A stretch of 64,000 nucleotides of DNA from Moritella sp. PE36 (GCF_000170855.1 NZ_ABCQ01000008.1:1-64000), one strand, 5' to 3'; positions 16,453-26,109 are shown, counted from the first letter of the stretch. The notes: generated from the sequence alone by a model not told the origin. Numbers and translations: made by a program.

Positions 16453-17775
16453 TTAAGCGGCATTTTCCGCAATCAGTTTATCCGCCACTTTATTACAAAT
16501 ATAATCACCGATGGGGATCGCAGACGTAGCTGCCGGTGATGGCGCATTACAAACATGTAAGCTACGTGGACTCTCTGCAAACAGAAAATCATGCACTAAA
16601 GTGCCATCTTTTAGTACCGCTTGTGCACGAATACCTGCTGGGTAATCCTCTAAGTCCGTGACCTTCAAGATCGGACAATACTTATTAACTAACTTCAAAT
16701 AACCCGGTTTCCACCAGGAATTCTTGGTTTCAATTAAACCAGTTTTTAGGTTTTTCGCACTGACGCGCCAAAAGCCAGGAAACTTAATCATTTCACTGAT
16801 ATCACGTAAATCTATATTGATCTTGCCATAGCCTTCTCGCTTCCAGCCTTGTACCGCATTGGGCCCAACAGTCACCGAACCATCAATCATACGGGTTAAA
16901 TGCACGCCCAAAAATGGCAGTTCCGGATCTGGAATGGGATAAATCAAATGATTCACAATGTTGTTATGCTGAGACTGCAAACGATAGTATTCACCACGAT
17001 AAGGAATGATCTGAAATTCGGTATCAATATTCAACATCTTCGTTACCCTATCCGCCATTAAACCAGAACAGGTAATTAAGAATTTAGCGACATAATTAAG
17101 CCCTTTGAAGGTATGCCCCAATGTCGCTTTCTGTTGGCACTGGACGTTAATCTGATCACTGGTTTCGATTAAGTGCGTCACTTCAGTATCCAGCGCGATA
17201 TTACCACCAAGCGCACAGAACTGTTCCGCCATTTTCTCGGTGACTAAGCGGTAGTTAACGATACTGGTTGAAGACACAAAAATTGCGCCTAATCCAGTAA
17301 TGTTAGGCTCTTTTTCAGCGAGTCCAGCAGCATCAAGCAATTCGACCTCAATGCCATTATCACTGCAACGCTTATACAGCGCTTCCATCCGTTGTAACTC
17401 TAATACACTGGTGGCGACTAAAAGTTTGCCGCAGTTTTCAACCGGAATATCATGTTTTTCACAAAATGCTTTGGTCGCAGTAACGCCCGCCTTACAAAAA
17501 TTGGCTTTCATACTACCCGGCTCATAATAAACTCCGGCATGGATCACACCACTATTATGCCCGGTTTGATGTTGTGATAACTTGCCTTCCTTTTCGATTA
17601 ATAATATCCGTTTTTCAGGCTCTCGTTGTTGTAATTGCCACGCTGTTGATACACCGACAATACCACCACCGATAATAATGTAATCATAAACGCTATTATC
17701 CGGGTTATTAGTTTCAGGGTCATTTTTATCCGAACTATTAATATCCGGGCTCGGTGTAGTCAACGTCATCTTCAT
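16453..17775 (-). CDS. lhgO: L-2-hydroxyglutarate oxidase / dehydrogenase LhgO
   Basis: A 440-residue FAD enzyme of the DAO family. The dinucleotide-binding motif IIGGGIVGVSTAWQL follows an unusual 20-residue N-terminal tail rich in S, N and D. HNSGVIHAGVYY is the LhgO signature. LhgO oxidises L-2-hydroxyglutarate to 2-oxoglutarate and passes electrons to the respiratory chain. The ATG at 17775 is chosen because AAGGA precedes it and it gives a ten-base gap after the TRAP permease stop. It is the last gene of the receptor-permease-lhgO operon, which points to the transported substrate. Confidence 0.9.
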   Translation of the reverse strand: MKMTLTTPSPDINSSDKNDPETNNPDNSVYDYIIIGGGIVGVSTAWQLQQREPEKRILLIEKEGKLSQHQTGHNSGVIHAGVYYEPGSMKANFCKAGVTATKAFCEKHDIPVENCGKLLVATSVLELQRMEALYKRCSDNGIEVELLDAAGLAEKEPNITGLGAIFVSSTSIVNYRLVTEKMAEQFCALGGNIALDTEVTHLIETSDQINVQCQQKATLGHTFKGLNYVAKFLITCSGLMADRVTKMLNIDTEFQIIPYRGEYYRLQSQHNNIVNHLIYPIPDPELPFLGVHLTRMIDGSVTVGPNAVQGWKREGYGKINIDLRDISEMIKFPGFWRVSAKNLKTGLIETKNSWWKPGYLKLVNKYCPILKVTDLEDYPAGIRAQAVLKDGTLVHDFLFAESPRSLHVCNAPSPAATSAIPIGDYICNKVADKLIAENAA

Positions 17776-17785
17776 TATCCTTACC

Positions 17786-19924
17786 TTAAGAAACAGCAAC
17801 AGTAGCAACGGCTGCTGGAGTCGTCACCACTGATTTATAACGGCGATGACTGTAAATAAATAATCCCACAAAACTAAGCGTCGCAACAACCCTCACCACT
17901 AATGGTAAATCAGGCCATGTCAGCGCTAAACCCAGTAATAATGAAAAACCACGCAAGAAGATATTCAATTCACTTTCTAAGTAACCTTCGATTCCGGCGA
18001 TAAACGCATAAGTACCTATGATGGCAAAAAAGCCTACGGTGATAACCGTCATAACATCCCAGCTCACGAGCGAAGTATAAGCCATTAATATCGGTACTAA
18101 GTACAGTCCTTTTGCGATCTTCCAAGCGGTTAAGCCGGTACGCATTGGTGGTGTACCTGCAATTGTCGCTGCAGCAAATGCGGTTAAACAAACAGGTGGC
18201 GTAACGTTACTGTCTTGCGATAACCAGAAGATAATTAAATGCGCCGATAATAACACTAATGCTACCTTTTCTAACCCTAGACCTTGCTCTAACAAGGTGC
18301 CCATAAAGTCAATTGGTACTAAGCTTAATAAGCTCTCAGCTTGAACCTGCGACATCGGCTGCGTTAATGCCGCCATTTGCTCCGGTGCAGCTAACATAAA
18401 TATACCTTGCGCTTGCGCTGGTAATTGGCCATCCATTAACATTTGAATTAATTGGCCTTCCGCTAATAACGTATAGAGTGCGGGTGCCGATAAAGTCCCT
18501 AACACAATGTAAGCCGCCGTCACTGGTAGGCCCATGCCTAAGATCAATGACGCCAGTGCAATCAAGGCTAGCATTAGCATCAAGCTGCCATCCGCCCATT
18601 CGTTGATCATTAACGAAAAGGTATTACCAACACCGGTAGTACTAATCACATTAACAACAAGACCAATACCAACCAGTAATACCGCGGTTGTTGCCATGTT
18701 ACGCGCGCCTTGTTCTAGCGCTTCAAAGACTGCTTTAAAACCCATTTTATTCGGTGATAACCAAGAGGCAACGACCACTGAAATAATGGATAAACCAGCG
18801 GCGTATGTTGGGGTGAATCCAGAGACTAATAAAAATACCAATACAGCCAATGGGATCAGGTTATACCAACCCGATATAAATACTTTTGCTAATGATTCAT
18901 CAGAGGCGGTGATTTGTTGAATGTTACTGCGCTTGGCTTCGATGCGAACAAAAAAAGCGACAGAGAGAAAATAGATTAATGCTGGTACAACCGATACCGC
19001 AATGATATCCACATACGGCACTTGCGTATAAGAGGCCATAATAAACGCACCCGCGCCCATCACTGGCGGCATGATCTGCCCACCTGTTGATGCCGCGGCT
19101 TCAACACCGGCTGCAAATCGCGCAGGGAAACCCGCTTTACGCATTAACGGAATAGTAATAACACCCGTTGATACCGTGTTTGCTACACTTGAACCGGATA
19201 CCGAACCCATTAATCCAGATGCGATGACAGCGATAAACCCAGGGCCGCCAATCACCTTGTTTGCCGCTGCGCGAGAAAGGTTAATGATGTAATCACCCAC
19301 CCCAGAACGAACCAGAAAAGCACCGAACAAAATGAACATGAACACAAAGCTCCAGCTGATACGTGAGATGGCCCCAAACATACCCTCTGAACTATAAAAG
19401 CTGCGATACAATAATGTTTCTACACTTAACCCTGGAAAATGGAACATACCGGGTACTAACTGACCCCACCACACCACATAGGTCAACGAAATCATAATTA
19501 ATACCGGAATAAACCAACCAATAGTACGGCGGATCAATTCCAATACAATGATAATAGCCATGATTGAAAATACCCAATCGCTGGTAACAAAGCGCACACC
19601 GCGTGCATACAACGCATCCTCAGCAAAGGGGATATACGCTAAACAAGCAAGTGCAGCCAGCGCAATAACAATATCAACACCGAGTGCCAACTTACTGCTT
19701 TTTAGACTTTTATGCGCTGGATACCAAAGTGCACAAATAACCGAAAACCCAGCAAAGTGAGTCGCAGATGCCCATAATTCAGGGATCGTGGCAAACGTAT
19801 TAAACCAGATGTGTAATATCGACAACACCACACCACACCCTGATATAAACGCGGTTACCCAGGGAAAGTCCGTGCGGGTAGCTGACTCAAATTGTTCTAG
19901 CTTTTCTTCGACCTGCTTGTCCAT
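17786..19924 (-). CDS. TRAP transporter fused permease (4TM/12TM, DctQM type)
   Basis: A 712-residue integral membrane protein fusing the small (about four helices, residues 20-150) and large (about twelve helices) TRAP subunits, the form that accompanies TAXI receptors. Recognisable large-subunit motifs include SGSSVANTVSTG and GGQIMPPVMGAGAFIM. It imports organic acids using a sodium gradient with the periplasmic receptor encoded just upstream. AAGGAA precedes the ATG at 19924. It lies 64 bases after the receptor gene and ten bases before lhgO. Confidence 0.93.
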   Translation of the reverse strand: MDKQVEEKLEQFESATRTDFPWVTAFISGCGVVLSILHIWFNTFATIPELWASATHFAGFSVICALWYPAHKSLKSSKLALGVDIVIALAALACLAYIPFAEDALYARGVRFVTSDWVFSIMAIIIVLELIRRTIGWFIPVLIMISLTYVVWWGQLVPGMFHFPGLSVETLLYRSFYSSEGMFGAISRISWSFVFMFILFGAFLVRSGVGDYIINLSRAAANKVIGGPGFIAVIASGLMGSVSGSSVANTVSTGVITIPLMRKAGFPARFAAGVEAAASTGGQIMPPVMGAGAFIMASYTQVPYVDIIAVSVVPALIYFLSVAFFVRIEAKRSNIQQITASDESLAKVFISGWYNLIPLAVLVFLLVSGFTPTYAAGLSIISVVVASWLSPNKMGFKAVFEALEQGARNMATTAVLLVGIGLVVNVISTTGVGNTFSLMINEWADGSLMLMLALIALASLILGMGLPVTAAYIVLGTLSAPALYTLLAEGQLIQMLMDGQLPAQAQGIFMLAAPEQMAALTQPMSQVQAESLLSLVPIDFMGTLLEQGLGLEKVALVLLSAHLIIFWLSQDSNVTPPVCLTAFAAATIAGTPPMRTGLTAWKIAKGLYLVPILMAYTSLVSWDVMTVITVGFFAIIGTYAFIAGIEGYLESELNIFLRGFSLLLGLALTWPDLPLVVRVVATLSFVGLFIYSHRRYKSVVTTPAAVATVAVS

Positions 19925-19988
19925 AACAAATTCCTTGTTGACTGCTGCCATCGCGGCAGCAGTCCTTATCAATATTTAATGTTGTTTG

Positions 19989-21011
19989 TTACAGTGCTGT
20001 TGGTAGTAATTCAGCAGGAATTGTTAAACCGATTTCTTGGTAATAACGCGCAGCACCAGGATGTAGTGGTACGGGTAGACCTTTAATGGCTTTTTCGACA
20101 GCCATCGCTTTCGTGGCTTTATGGATACTGTTTAAGAACGGTAGGTTTTCATAGATATTTTTGGTTAATAGATAAACATCTTCTTCAGATACATCATCAC
20201 GCACCGCTAAGAAGTTAGGCTGAGCTATCGTCGTCACGGCTTTGCTTTGACTTGGGTAAGTATTTGCAGGGATGGTAAATTTAGTCCACAGCGGATATTC
20301 ACTGTTTGCTTGTTTAATTTGTTCGTCGGTAAATTCCAATAATGAGATATCATCACCCATCGCAGCAAATGCACGTGTGATCGCACCCACAGGCATACCC
20401 GCTGGAATATTCATACCATCAATCGCGCCATTCTGCATCGCGTCGGTACTTGAGCTATAGCCTAAATAGGCAAGGTTAAAATTATTTACATCAACGTTAA
20501 CGCCACTCATGATCTGACGGCCCGAGTGCTCGGTACCCGAATTTTTCTTACCGATTGAGAATTTTTTACCTTTTAAATTATTCAAGTCACTCATGGTTCC
20601 GGTTTCAACTAACGAACTGCGCACCACAAAATGTTCCACGTTTTGCCACAGCATGCTGACTGAACGTAGGTTTTTCTGTGGGCCTGTTTGTTTGAATTGT
20701 CCCTCGCCTTGCCAAGCCCAAGCGCCATACAAACCTTGTAGGATGGCAAATTGCGCTTCATTGTCACTCAGTAATTTTATATTTTCACCCGAACCAGCAG
20801 AGCTAATAGCGGCTAATGAAAAACCATATTTTGGCTCAAGTTTAATCTTGCTTAATGTCGCGAGTGCGACACCCACTGGATAATAGGTGCCCCCCGTCGA
20901 TGCTGTTGTGAGGATATAACTGCGCTTTTCTGCCGCGATTGCAGAGGTCGTTGCCAAGCCAAGTATTACACTAGTGACTATTAATGATTTTTTTAACATT
21001 CCTTTAAACAT
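19989..21011 (-). CDS. TAXI-family TRAP solute receptor (periplasmic)
   Basis: A 340-residue protein with a signal peptide ending near SAIA (residue about 26). TASTGGTYYPVGVALA is the family signature at the start of the mature domain, and the later IPAGMPVGAITRAF segment also fits. It delivers solute to the fused permease. Known TAXI ligands include glutamate/glutamine and 2-oxoglutarate (recollection). With lhgO downstream I infer a C5 dicarboxylate. AAGGAAAG precedes the ATG. A sigma-54 promoter lies about 110 bases upstream. Confidence 0.92.
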   Translation of the reverse strand: MFKGMLKKSLIVTSVILGLATTSAIAAEKRSYILTTASTGGTYYPVGVALATLSKIKLEPKYGFSLAAISSAGSGENIKLLSDNEAQFAILQGLYGAWAWQGEGQFKQTGPQKNLRSVSMLWQNVEHFVVRSSLVETGTMSDLNNLKGKKFSIGKKNSGTEHSGRQIMSGVNVDVNNFNLAYLGYSSSTDAMQNGAIDGMNIPAGMPVGAITRAFAAMGDDISLLEFTDEQIKQANSEYPLWTKFTIPANTYPSQSKAVTTIAQPNFLAVRDDVSEEDVYLLTKNIYENLPFLNSIHKATKAMAVEKAIKGLPVPLHPGAARYYQEIGLTIPAELLPTAL

Positions 21012-21130
21012 GGTCTTTCCTTGTTATTACATTGTTATCATAAAGAGTATTGTTAACACCAATCGCATTACATTTCATATCGCTTGTCGACACGAGGTAA
21101 TGTCATCACTTCCGTTATGCATGACATATT

Positions 21131-21145
21131 GCAACAAGAGTGCCA
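21131..21145 (-). promoter_or_regulatory. sigma-54 (-24/-12) promoter of the TAXI-TRAP-lhgO operon
   Basis: The minus strand reads TGGCACTCTTGTTGC, with GG and GC at the exact -24/-12 spacing and all consensus positions matched. Transcription would start near 21119 and give a leader of about 110 bases before the receptor gene. The DctD-like sigma-54 activator is encoded immediately upstream, so activator sites are expected between 21146 and 21480. Confidence 0.85.
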
Positions 21146-21481
21146 AATGTTAAGTTACTGTTAATTAACAGTAAAAATAAAATAAAGCGGATAAGTAAGC
21201 AAGATTACGCCTATATGGCGATTTTTGATAAGCAATAAACAGCTCATCACTGCAGTAAGGAGATAAACATCACATTAACAATATAAAAACATAACGTATT
21301 TATAATTCAAGTTTGAAATATAAGATAAGCAAGCAAAAAACACATACTAAAGAGGTAGTTCACAAGCCGTAATAAGTAATGTGAAATGAGATAGAGAGGA
21401 TAAATAAAGGGCAATAAGCAAGATATTGCCACTTTGATGAAATCTACAGCTAGCCAAACTAGCACGAAGAATTAAAAATAG
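21146..21481. other. non-coding spacer between DctD-like gene and sigma-54 promoter
   Basis: An AT-rich 336-base stretch with no supported gene. It is the place where upstream activator sites for the DctD-like protein should lie. The only symmetric element I noted is a short CGCC/GGCG pair near 21209, too weak to call. Confidence 0.4.
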
Positions 21482-22831
21482 TTAAATATAGTCCGCTCGA
21501 TGCAGGTCATACTTTTGCATTTTCTGATTTAAAGTGCGGCGTGGTAAATCAAGTATATCCATTACCTCGATGATACTGCCTTTATGTGTTCGTAATGCTT
21601 CAGCAATAACCTTCCTCTCAAAGTTTTGAGTTTGCATAGCTAGTGACAACTCACTAGCGCTAGAATCAATACTTGCAAGCGGCTTGGTGACTAAAATATC
21701 CGCCACGGTTAACGACGCATCTAACCCGAAACGGGTCGCGACGTTAATCAATTCACGCACATTACCTGGCCAGCCGTACGCCAACAGGGTTTTTTCATCC
21801 AGTCCAGATAACGGCTTGGCATGGATGTTGGCCAAATTAACGTAGTGCTCAAATAATAATAAAATATCTTCACCACGCTCACGCAATGGCGGTAAATATA
21901 ACTGGGCAACGTTCAAACGGTAAAACAGATCTTGGCGAAACCCTTGATTGTCTTTCAAACTTTCTTTTGCGGCGGCAATAACCCGTACATCAATCGCAAT
22001 CGATTTATTACCACCAACACGCACAATTAGCTTTTCTTGTAAAATACGTAACATCTTGATCTGCATGTTAAGTGGCATACTTTCTATTTCATCTAAAAAC
22101 AGCGTGCCTTTATCTGCATATTCTAGCTTACCAATTCGCTTTTTGATGGCGCCAGTAAAAGCCCCTGCTTCGTGACCAAATAGCTCACTTTCAAATAACG
22201 CTTCCGGGATCGCGGCACAATTTAACGCCACGAAGTTACCTTGCGAACGAGTGCTGACTTTATGTAAGCAATCTGCGACCAACTCTTTACCACAACCGGT
22301 ATCACCATAAATAATGACGTTGGTATCGATATTGGCGATTTTAACCAACTGTTGCCGTAATTCAACCATACCAGGACTAGAGCCGATCAGGATCTGATCT
22401 AAACCTTGTGCCTGCTGTAAATATTCCTCACGCTTATTCGCACCGAGTTGTAACTGGCGTTTTTCAATTGCACAGCCGACTGTTTCAATTAATTTATCGG
22501 GATCAAAAGGCTTTTCTAAGAAATCAAATGCACCATCACGTAATGCATTAACGGCCATATTAATGTCACCATGACCAGTCATCAAAATAACCGGCATTTC
22601 GGGGTTATTAGCTAATAACTGCGGTAACAAGGCTAACCCTGAAATATCAGGCAAACGCACATCAGAAATAACAATGCCAGGGAAGCCTGTTGGAATGAGG
22701 CTTAGTGCCGACTCACCATCTGCACATTCGATAACATCATAGCCAGCGAGCTGGAGTCGTTGACTAATAGCCAAACGCACAATCTCATCATCTTCAATTA
22801 AAGCGATCTGAATAACAGACTGTTGTGACAT
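21482..22831 (-). CDS. DctD-like sigma-54-dependent response regulator
   Basis: A 449-residue NtrC-family activator. The receiver domain (about 1-125) has D57 in SDVRLPD; the AAA+ domain (about 145-370) has the Walker A GDTGCGKE and the sigma-54 contact loop GAFTGA; a Fis-type helix-turn-helix (IEVMDILDLPRRTLNQKM) ends it. It pairs with the DctB-like kinase at 13470, although the two genes flank the transporter instead of being adjacent. The ATG at 22831 follows AAGGATG and starts at the normal receiver boundary; the open frame upstream is hydrophobic and not typical. Confidence 0.92.
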   Translation of the reverse strand: MSQQSVIQIALIEDDEIVRLAISQRLQLAGYDVIECADGESALSLIPTGFPGIVISDVRLPDISGLALLPQLLANNPEMPVILMTGHGDINMAVNALRDGAFDFLEKPFDPDKLIETVGCAIEKRQLQLGANKREEYLQQAQGLDQILIGSSPGMVELRQQLVKIANIDTNVIIYGDTGCGKELVADCLHKVSTRSQGNFVALNCAAIPEALFESELFGHEAGAFTGAIKKRIGKLEYADKGTLFLDEIESMPLNMQIKMLRILQEKLIVRVGGNKSIAIDVRVIAAAKESLKDNQGFRQDLFYRLNVAQLYLPPLRERGEDILLLFEHYVNLANIHAKPLSGLDEKTLLAYGWPGNVRELINVATRFGLDASLTVADILVTKPLASIDSSASELSLAMQTQNFERKVIAEALRTHKGSIIEVMDILDLPRRTLNQKMQKYDLHRADYI

Positions 22832-23108
22832 AACTAATCTACATCCTTGTATAAATAAACAATGCAGACAGAGTAAGAAAAACAATGTCTATTGCAAAGG
22901 AGCTAGCTCGCAAATTACAGACATAAACGATCCACAGGCCCAACAACAGTCAGTTAACCCGTATTCAGCCATTCATTCGGATCGTGTTTTGTAATTTGGT
23001 TTCGTTTTTGACTACCAATTATCAGCCAGTTATTTATACCTAAGCTACTTAGGTATATACTGGGCGGCATAACGTTTACAGAAAAAGCCAAAGAAAATAG
23101 GAATTGAA

Positions 23109-23459
23109 ATGACGACTGTGATGTACGGAATTAAAAACTGCGACACCATTAAAAAAGCCAAGAAATGGTTAGAAGCAAACGAACTGGAATTCACATTTCA
23201 CGATCACCGCGTTAACGGTTTAGATAAAGCACAGCTGATCGCTTGGTGTGAAACACTGGGTTGGGAACAAGTACTAAATAAACGCGGCACTACTTATCGC
23301 AAATTAACCGATGAACAAAAAGCTGGGCTAACAGAAGCAACAGCTATCGAGTTGTTAATTGAACAGCCAGCGATGATCAAACGTCCAATTCTTGAGGTAG
23401 ACGGTCAACTTACCTTAGGCTTTAAAGCCGACACTTATGCGGCGCTCTTTACTAAATAA
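23109..23459 (+). CDS. yffB: ArsC/Spx-family reductase YffB
   Basis: A 116-residue thioredoxin-fold protein of the ArsC/YffB family. YGIKNCDTIKKA carries the single redox cysteine, and RGTTYRKL and IKRPIL are family markers. Its exact reductant and substrate are unresolved; it is not assumed to reduce arsenate. As in E. coli it directly precedes dapE, here by 113 bases, and the pair probably shares transcription. Confidence 0.88.
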   Translation: MTTVMYGIKNCDTIKKAKKWLEANELEFTFHDHRVNGLDKAQLIAWCETLGWEQVLNKRGTTYRKLTDEQKAGLTEATAIELLIEQPAMIKRPILEVDGQLTLGFKADTYAALFTK

Positions 23460-23571
23460 AGGGTCAAAGTAAAAAGTCGAAATAAGCCAGAACACTATTA
23501 ATCAAAAGTACTTACAGCACTGACCTAAACATAAGTCAGTGCTAACAATATGCTGTAAAAAGGAATTACTC

Positions 23572-24708
23572 ATGTCAGACAGTTTAGTATTACAACTTGC
23601 CAAAGATCTACTTAGTCGTAAATCAGTGACACCCGAAGATGCCGGTTGTCAGCAAATGATCATCGAACGTCTTGAAGGCCTAGGTTTCACTATCGAAACC
23701 ATGGTATTTGAAGACACCACTAATCTTTGGGCTCGTCGCGGTACCGCTGCCCCAGTATTTTGCTTCGCCGGTCATACCGATGTAGTACCTGTCGGTAAAA
23801 TCGAAGATTGGGATACTGACCCGTTCGTCCCTACCGTTATCGATGGTTATTTACACGGTCGTGGCGCAGCAGACATGAAAGGCTCTATCGCGTCATTCTT
23901 AGTGGCGGTCGAAAACTTCGTCAACGACAATCCAAATCACCAAGGTTCGATTGCCCTACTGATCACCAGTGATGAAGAAGGCCCGTTTATCAATGGCACA
24001 ACCCGTGTGATTGATACATTAGAAGCGCGTAACGAAAAAATCGACTGGTGTATTGTCGGAGAACCATCAAGCACCAACAAAGTCGGTGATATCGTTAAAA
24101 ACGGTCGTCGTGGTTCATTAACCGGTGACATAGTAGTGAAAGGTATTCAAGGTCACGTGGCTTACCCACACCTTGCCGACAACCCAATTCACAAGCTAGC
24201 GCCAGCATTGACTGAACTAAGCCAAGTGGTATGGGATCAGGGTAATGAGTACTTCCCTGCAACAACACTGCAAATCACCGACATCCGCAGTGGCGCGGGT
24301 GCAAGTAATATCGTACCGGGCGAAGCGACCTGTCAGTTTAACCTGCGTTATTCTACCGAGCTAACAGCGGACTTAATCAAATACCGCATTGAAGGCATCT
24401 TTGCAAAACACGGTTTAAACTACGAGATCAGCTGGATCCACAGTGGCCAACCATTCTTAACTGAGCCGGGGAACTTGCTAAACGCCATTACCGATTCAAT
24501 TGAAAGTGTGTGTGGTTACCCATCAGAACTATCTACCTCTGGTGGCACATCAGATGGTCGTTTCATCGCGCCAACCGGTGCACAGGTGGTTGAATTAGGC
24601 CCTGTGAACGCGACAATCCACAAAGTAAATGAATGTGTGAAGATCGCTGATATTGAGCAATTAGCTGAAATATATGAGCAAACGCTGGTTAAACTATTAG
24701 CGCAATAA
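23572..24708 (+). CDS. dapE: succinyl-diaminopimelate desuccinylase DapE
   Basis: A 378-residue M20-family metallohydrolase of normal DapE length. The metal site residues are in [20 protein letters not shown] and TSDEEGP, and the late [11 protein letters not shown] motif is also present. It cleaves N-succinyl-LL-diaminopimelate in lysine and peptidoglycan precursor synthesis in the cytoplasm. AAAAAGGA lies before the ATG at 23572. A perfect hairpin follows the stop. Confidence 0.95.
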   Translation: MSDSLVLQLAKDLLSRKSVTPEDAGCQQMIIERLEGLGFTIETMVFEDTTNLWARRGTAAPVFCFAGHTDVVPVGKIEDWDTDPFVPTVIDGYLHGRGAADMKGSIASFLVAVENFVNDNPNHQGSIALLITSDEEGPFINGTTRVIDTLEARNEKIDWCIVGEPSSTNKVGDIVKNGRRGSLTGDIVVKGIQGHVAYPHLADNPIHKLAPALTELSQVVWDQGNEYFPATTLQITDIRSGAGASNIVPGEATCQFNLRYSTELTADLIKYRIEGIFAKHGLNYEISWIHSGQPFLTEPGNLLNAITDSIESVCGYPSELSTSGGTSDGRFIAPTGAQVVELGPVNATIHKVNECVKIADIEQLAEIYEQTLVKLLAQ

Positions 24709-24735
24709 CCACTCTGCTTTAGAAACAGTACTGAT

Positions 24736-24771
24736 AATGATGGTTTGCTATACCTCTAACAAACCATCATT
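24736..24771 (+). terminator. hairpin after dapE
   Basis: AATGATGGTTTG at 24736-24747 and CAAACCATCATT at 24760-24771 form a perfect twelve-base-pair stem, 28 bases after the dapE stop. Only a short T-poor tail follows. Confidence 0.6.
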
Positions 24772-25038
24772 CATTCTAAAAACAAGCCATCATTTATTCC
24801 GCCAATATGCATTTCTGATAACACAATAACCCAAACCACCTCTTAATTTCCCTCATTACTACCGCCATTACAACTCCAAGCAATATAAAAAACCGATAAC
24901 CCCATCACATTCCATAACAAATTTTATAATTTATTAACAAATAATAAAGTTCAGTATTTACAACACATTAACATAGCTTAAATAGCCATTACGGCGTTAT
25001 TTCGAGCGCCGACAGTCGGTCCTCGTTCCGGCCGTTAA

Positions 25039-25052
25039 TTGACTTTAATCAA
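25039..25052 (+). promoter_or_regulatory. FNR/ANR-like box upstream of ctlX
   Basis: TTGACTTTAATCAA differs from the FNR consensus TTGAT-N4-ATCAA at one position. It is centred about 120 bases before ctlX. A CATAGT -10-like hexamer at 25079-25084 would put the box near -45, close to the usual activating position. Arginine deiminase genes are commonly anaerobically induced, which fits. Confidence 0.5.
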
Positions 25053-25082
25053 TGTCTGGCATATTGTTTATGCAGTTGCATA

Positions 25083-25094
25083 GTTTTGCAAAAC
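25083..25094. promoter_or_regulatory. palindrome GTTTTGCAAAAC upstream of ctlX (candidate TetR operator)
   Basis: A perfect twelve-base palindrome overlapping the predicted transcription start of ctlX. Its half-sites match the GTTTTACAAAAC element in front of the tetR gene at 27766, so the same TetR regulator may bind both. Confidence 0.5.
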
Positions 25095-25100
25095 GCTTAT

Positions 25101-25143
25101 TTTGTTAATGACAAGTTTGTTAATGACATGTTTTTAAAACATG
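25101..25143. repeat. 15-base tandem repeat and 17-base palindrome in the ctlX leader
   Basis: TTTGTTAATGACAWG occurs twice in tandem (25101-25115 and 25116-25130). The second copy runs into CATGTTTT-T-AAAACATG at 25127-25143, a perfect palindrome that ends about 20 bases before the ctlX start. It could be a second operator or a leader hairpin. Confidence 0.45.
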
Positions 25144-25164
25144 GTTTTATAAAAAGGAAGTAGT

Positions 25165-26109
25165 ATGGCTTTAATCCAAGCGCCAAGTTCAGTTGTAATG
25201 GTTCGACCATGGAAATTCTTCTCGAACCCAGAAACTGCAGTTGATAATGCTTTTCAAAAAACCGGCCTCGATGAACAAGACTCGCTTGAGTTAAATCGCA
25301 GCGGTATATCACTACAAGCTAAAAACGAATTTGATATCGTGGTTGCTGGATTAAACGAGAACGGCATCAACGTCCATGTATTTGATGATTTTGGTGATCG
25401 TGATACACCAGATTCAGTATTTCCAAACAACTGGTTCTCGACCCACAGTGGCGGCCATGTTGCCCTATACCCAATGTTTTCACAAAACCGCCGACGCGAA
25501 CGCCGCAGTGACATTATTGAAATGTTAAAAGCGCAGTATCGTGTGCAAGATGTTATCGACTTCTCTGGTTTAGAGTGGGATAACCTGTTTCTTGAAGGCA
25601 CTGGTGCGATGGTACTTGATAACGTTAACCGCATCGCCTACACAGCTAAATCAAACCGTTCTAGCGAAGTGATCCTTGAACGCTTCTGTACCACATTCCA
25701 ATACGAACCAATGGCGTTTGAAACGGCTGATGCCACAGGCACTGCGATTTATCATACCAATGTGATGATGTGTGTAGCGTCTCAATACGCGCTTATTTGT
25801 TTAGACATGATCCCAAATGAAGCACGTCGCGCAGCGGTAAGGCAGCGTTTAGAAGAATCTGGTATTGAAGTGATAGAACTGAGCTTCGACCAAATTGATA
25901 ACTTTGCGGGTAACGCTATCGAACTCACAGGTAACGGCAATAGCCACTTGGTTATGTCGCAACGTGCGAAAGATGCATTAACACCAGATCAAATTGAACG
26001 CATTGAAAAACACTCAAATATATTAGGCTTTAGCGTACCGACTATCGAATTAGCCGGTGGCTCGATCCGCTGCATGATCGCAGGCATTCACTTAAGCCCA
26101 AGAACATAA
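25165..26109 (+). CDS. ctlX: citrulline hydrolase CtlX (amidinotransferase fold)
   Basis: A 314-residue protein of the guanidine-modifying (pentein) fold. FPNNWFSTH near residue 88, the GTGAMVLD strand near 146, YHTNVMM near 195 and the catalytic-type cysteine C303 in GGSIRCMIAG are typical of CtlX. The family splits citrulline into ornithine, CO2 and ammonia, as described for Francisella citrulline ureidase. AAAAGGAAG precedes the ATG. Its neighbours make citrulline and consume ornithine, which supports the role. It probably heads an operon with the next gene, 80 bases on. Confidence 0.85.
   Translation: MALIQAPSSVVMVRPWKFFSNPETAVDNAFQKTGLDEQDSLELNRSGISLQAKNEFDIVVAGLNENGINVHVFDDFGDRDTPDSVFPNNWFSTHSGGHVALYPMFSQNRRRERRSDIIEMLKAQYRVQDVIDFSGLEWDNLFLEGTGAMVLDNVNRIAYTAKSNRSSEVILERFCTTFQYEPMAFETADATGTAIYHTNVMMCVASQYALICLDMIPNEARRAAVRQRLEESGIEVIELSFDQIDNFAGNAIELTGNGNSHLVMSQRAKDALTPDQIERIEKHSNILGFSVPTIELAGGSIRCMIAGIHLSPRT

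Noticed and set aside
18534-18920. Plus-strand open frame of 128 codons inside the TRAP permease gene
   Set aside because: It lies opposite a convincing transporter gene; its peptide has no family resemblance.
13470-22831. Succinate/malate (C4) DctPQM-type system
   Set aside because: The receptor is TAXI type, not DctP, and the operon contains lhgO, so a C5 substrate is favoured even though the regulators resemble DctB/DctD.
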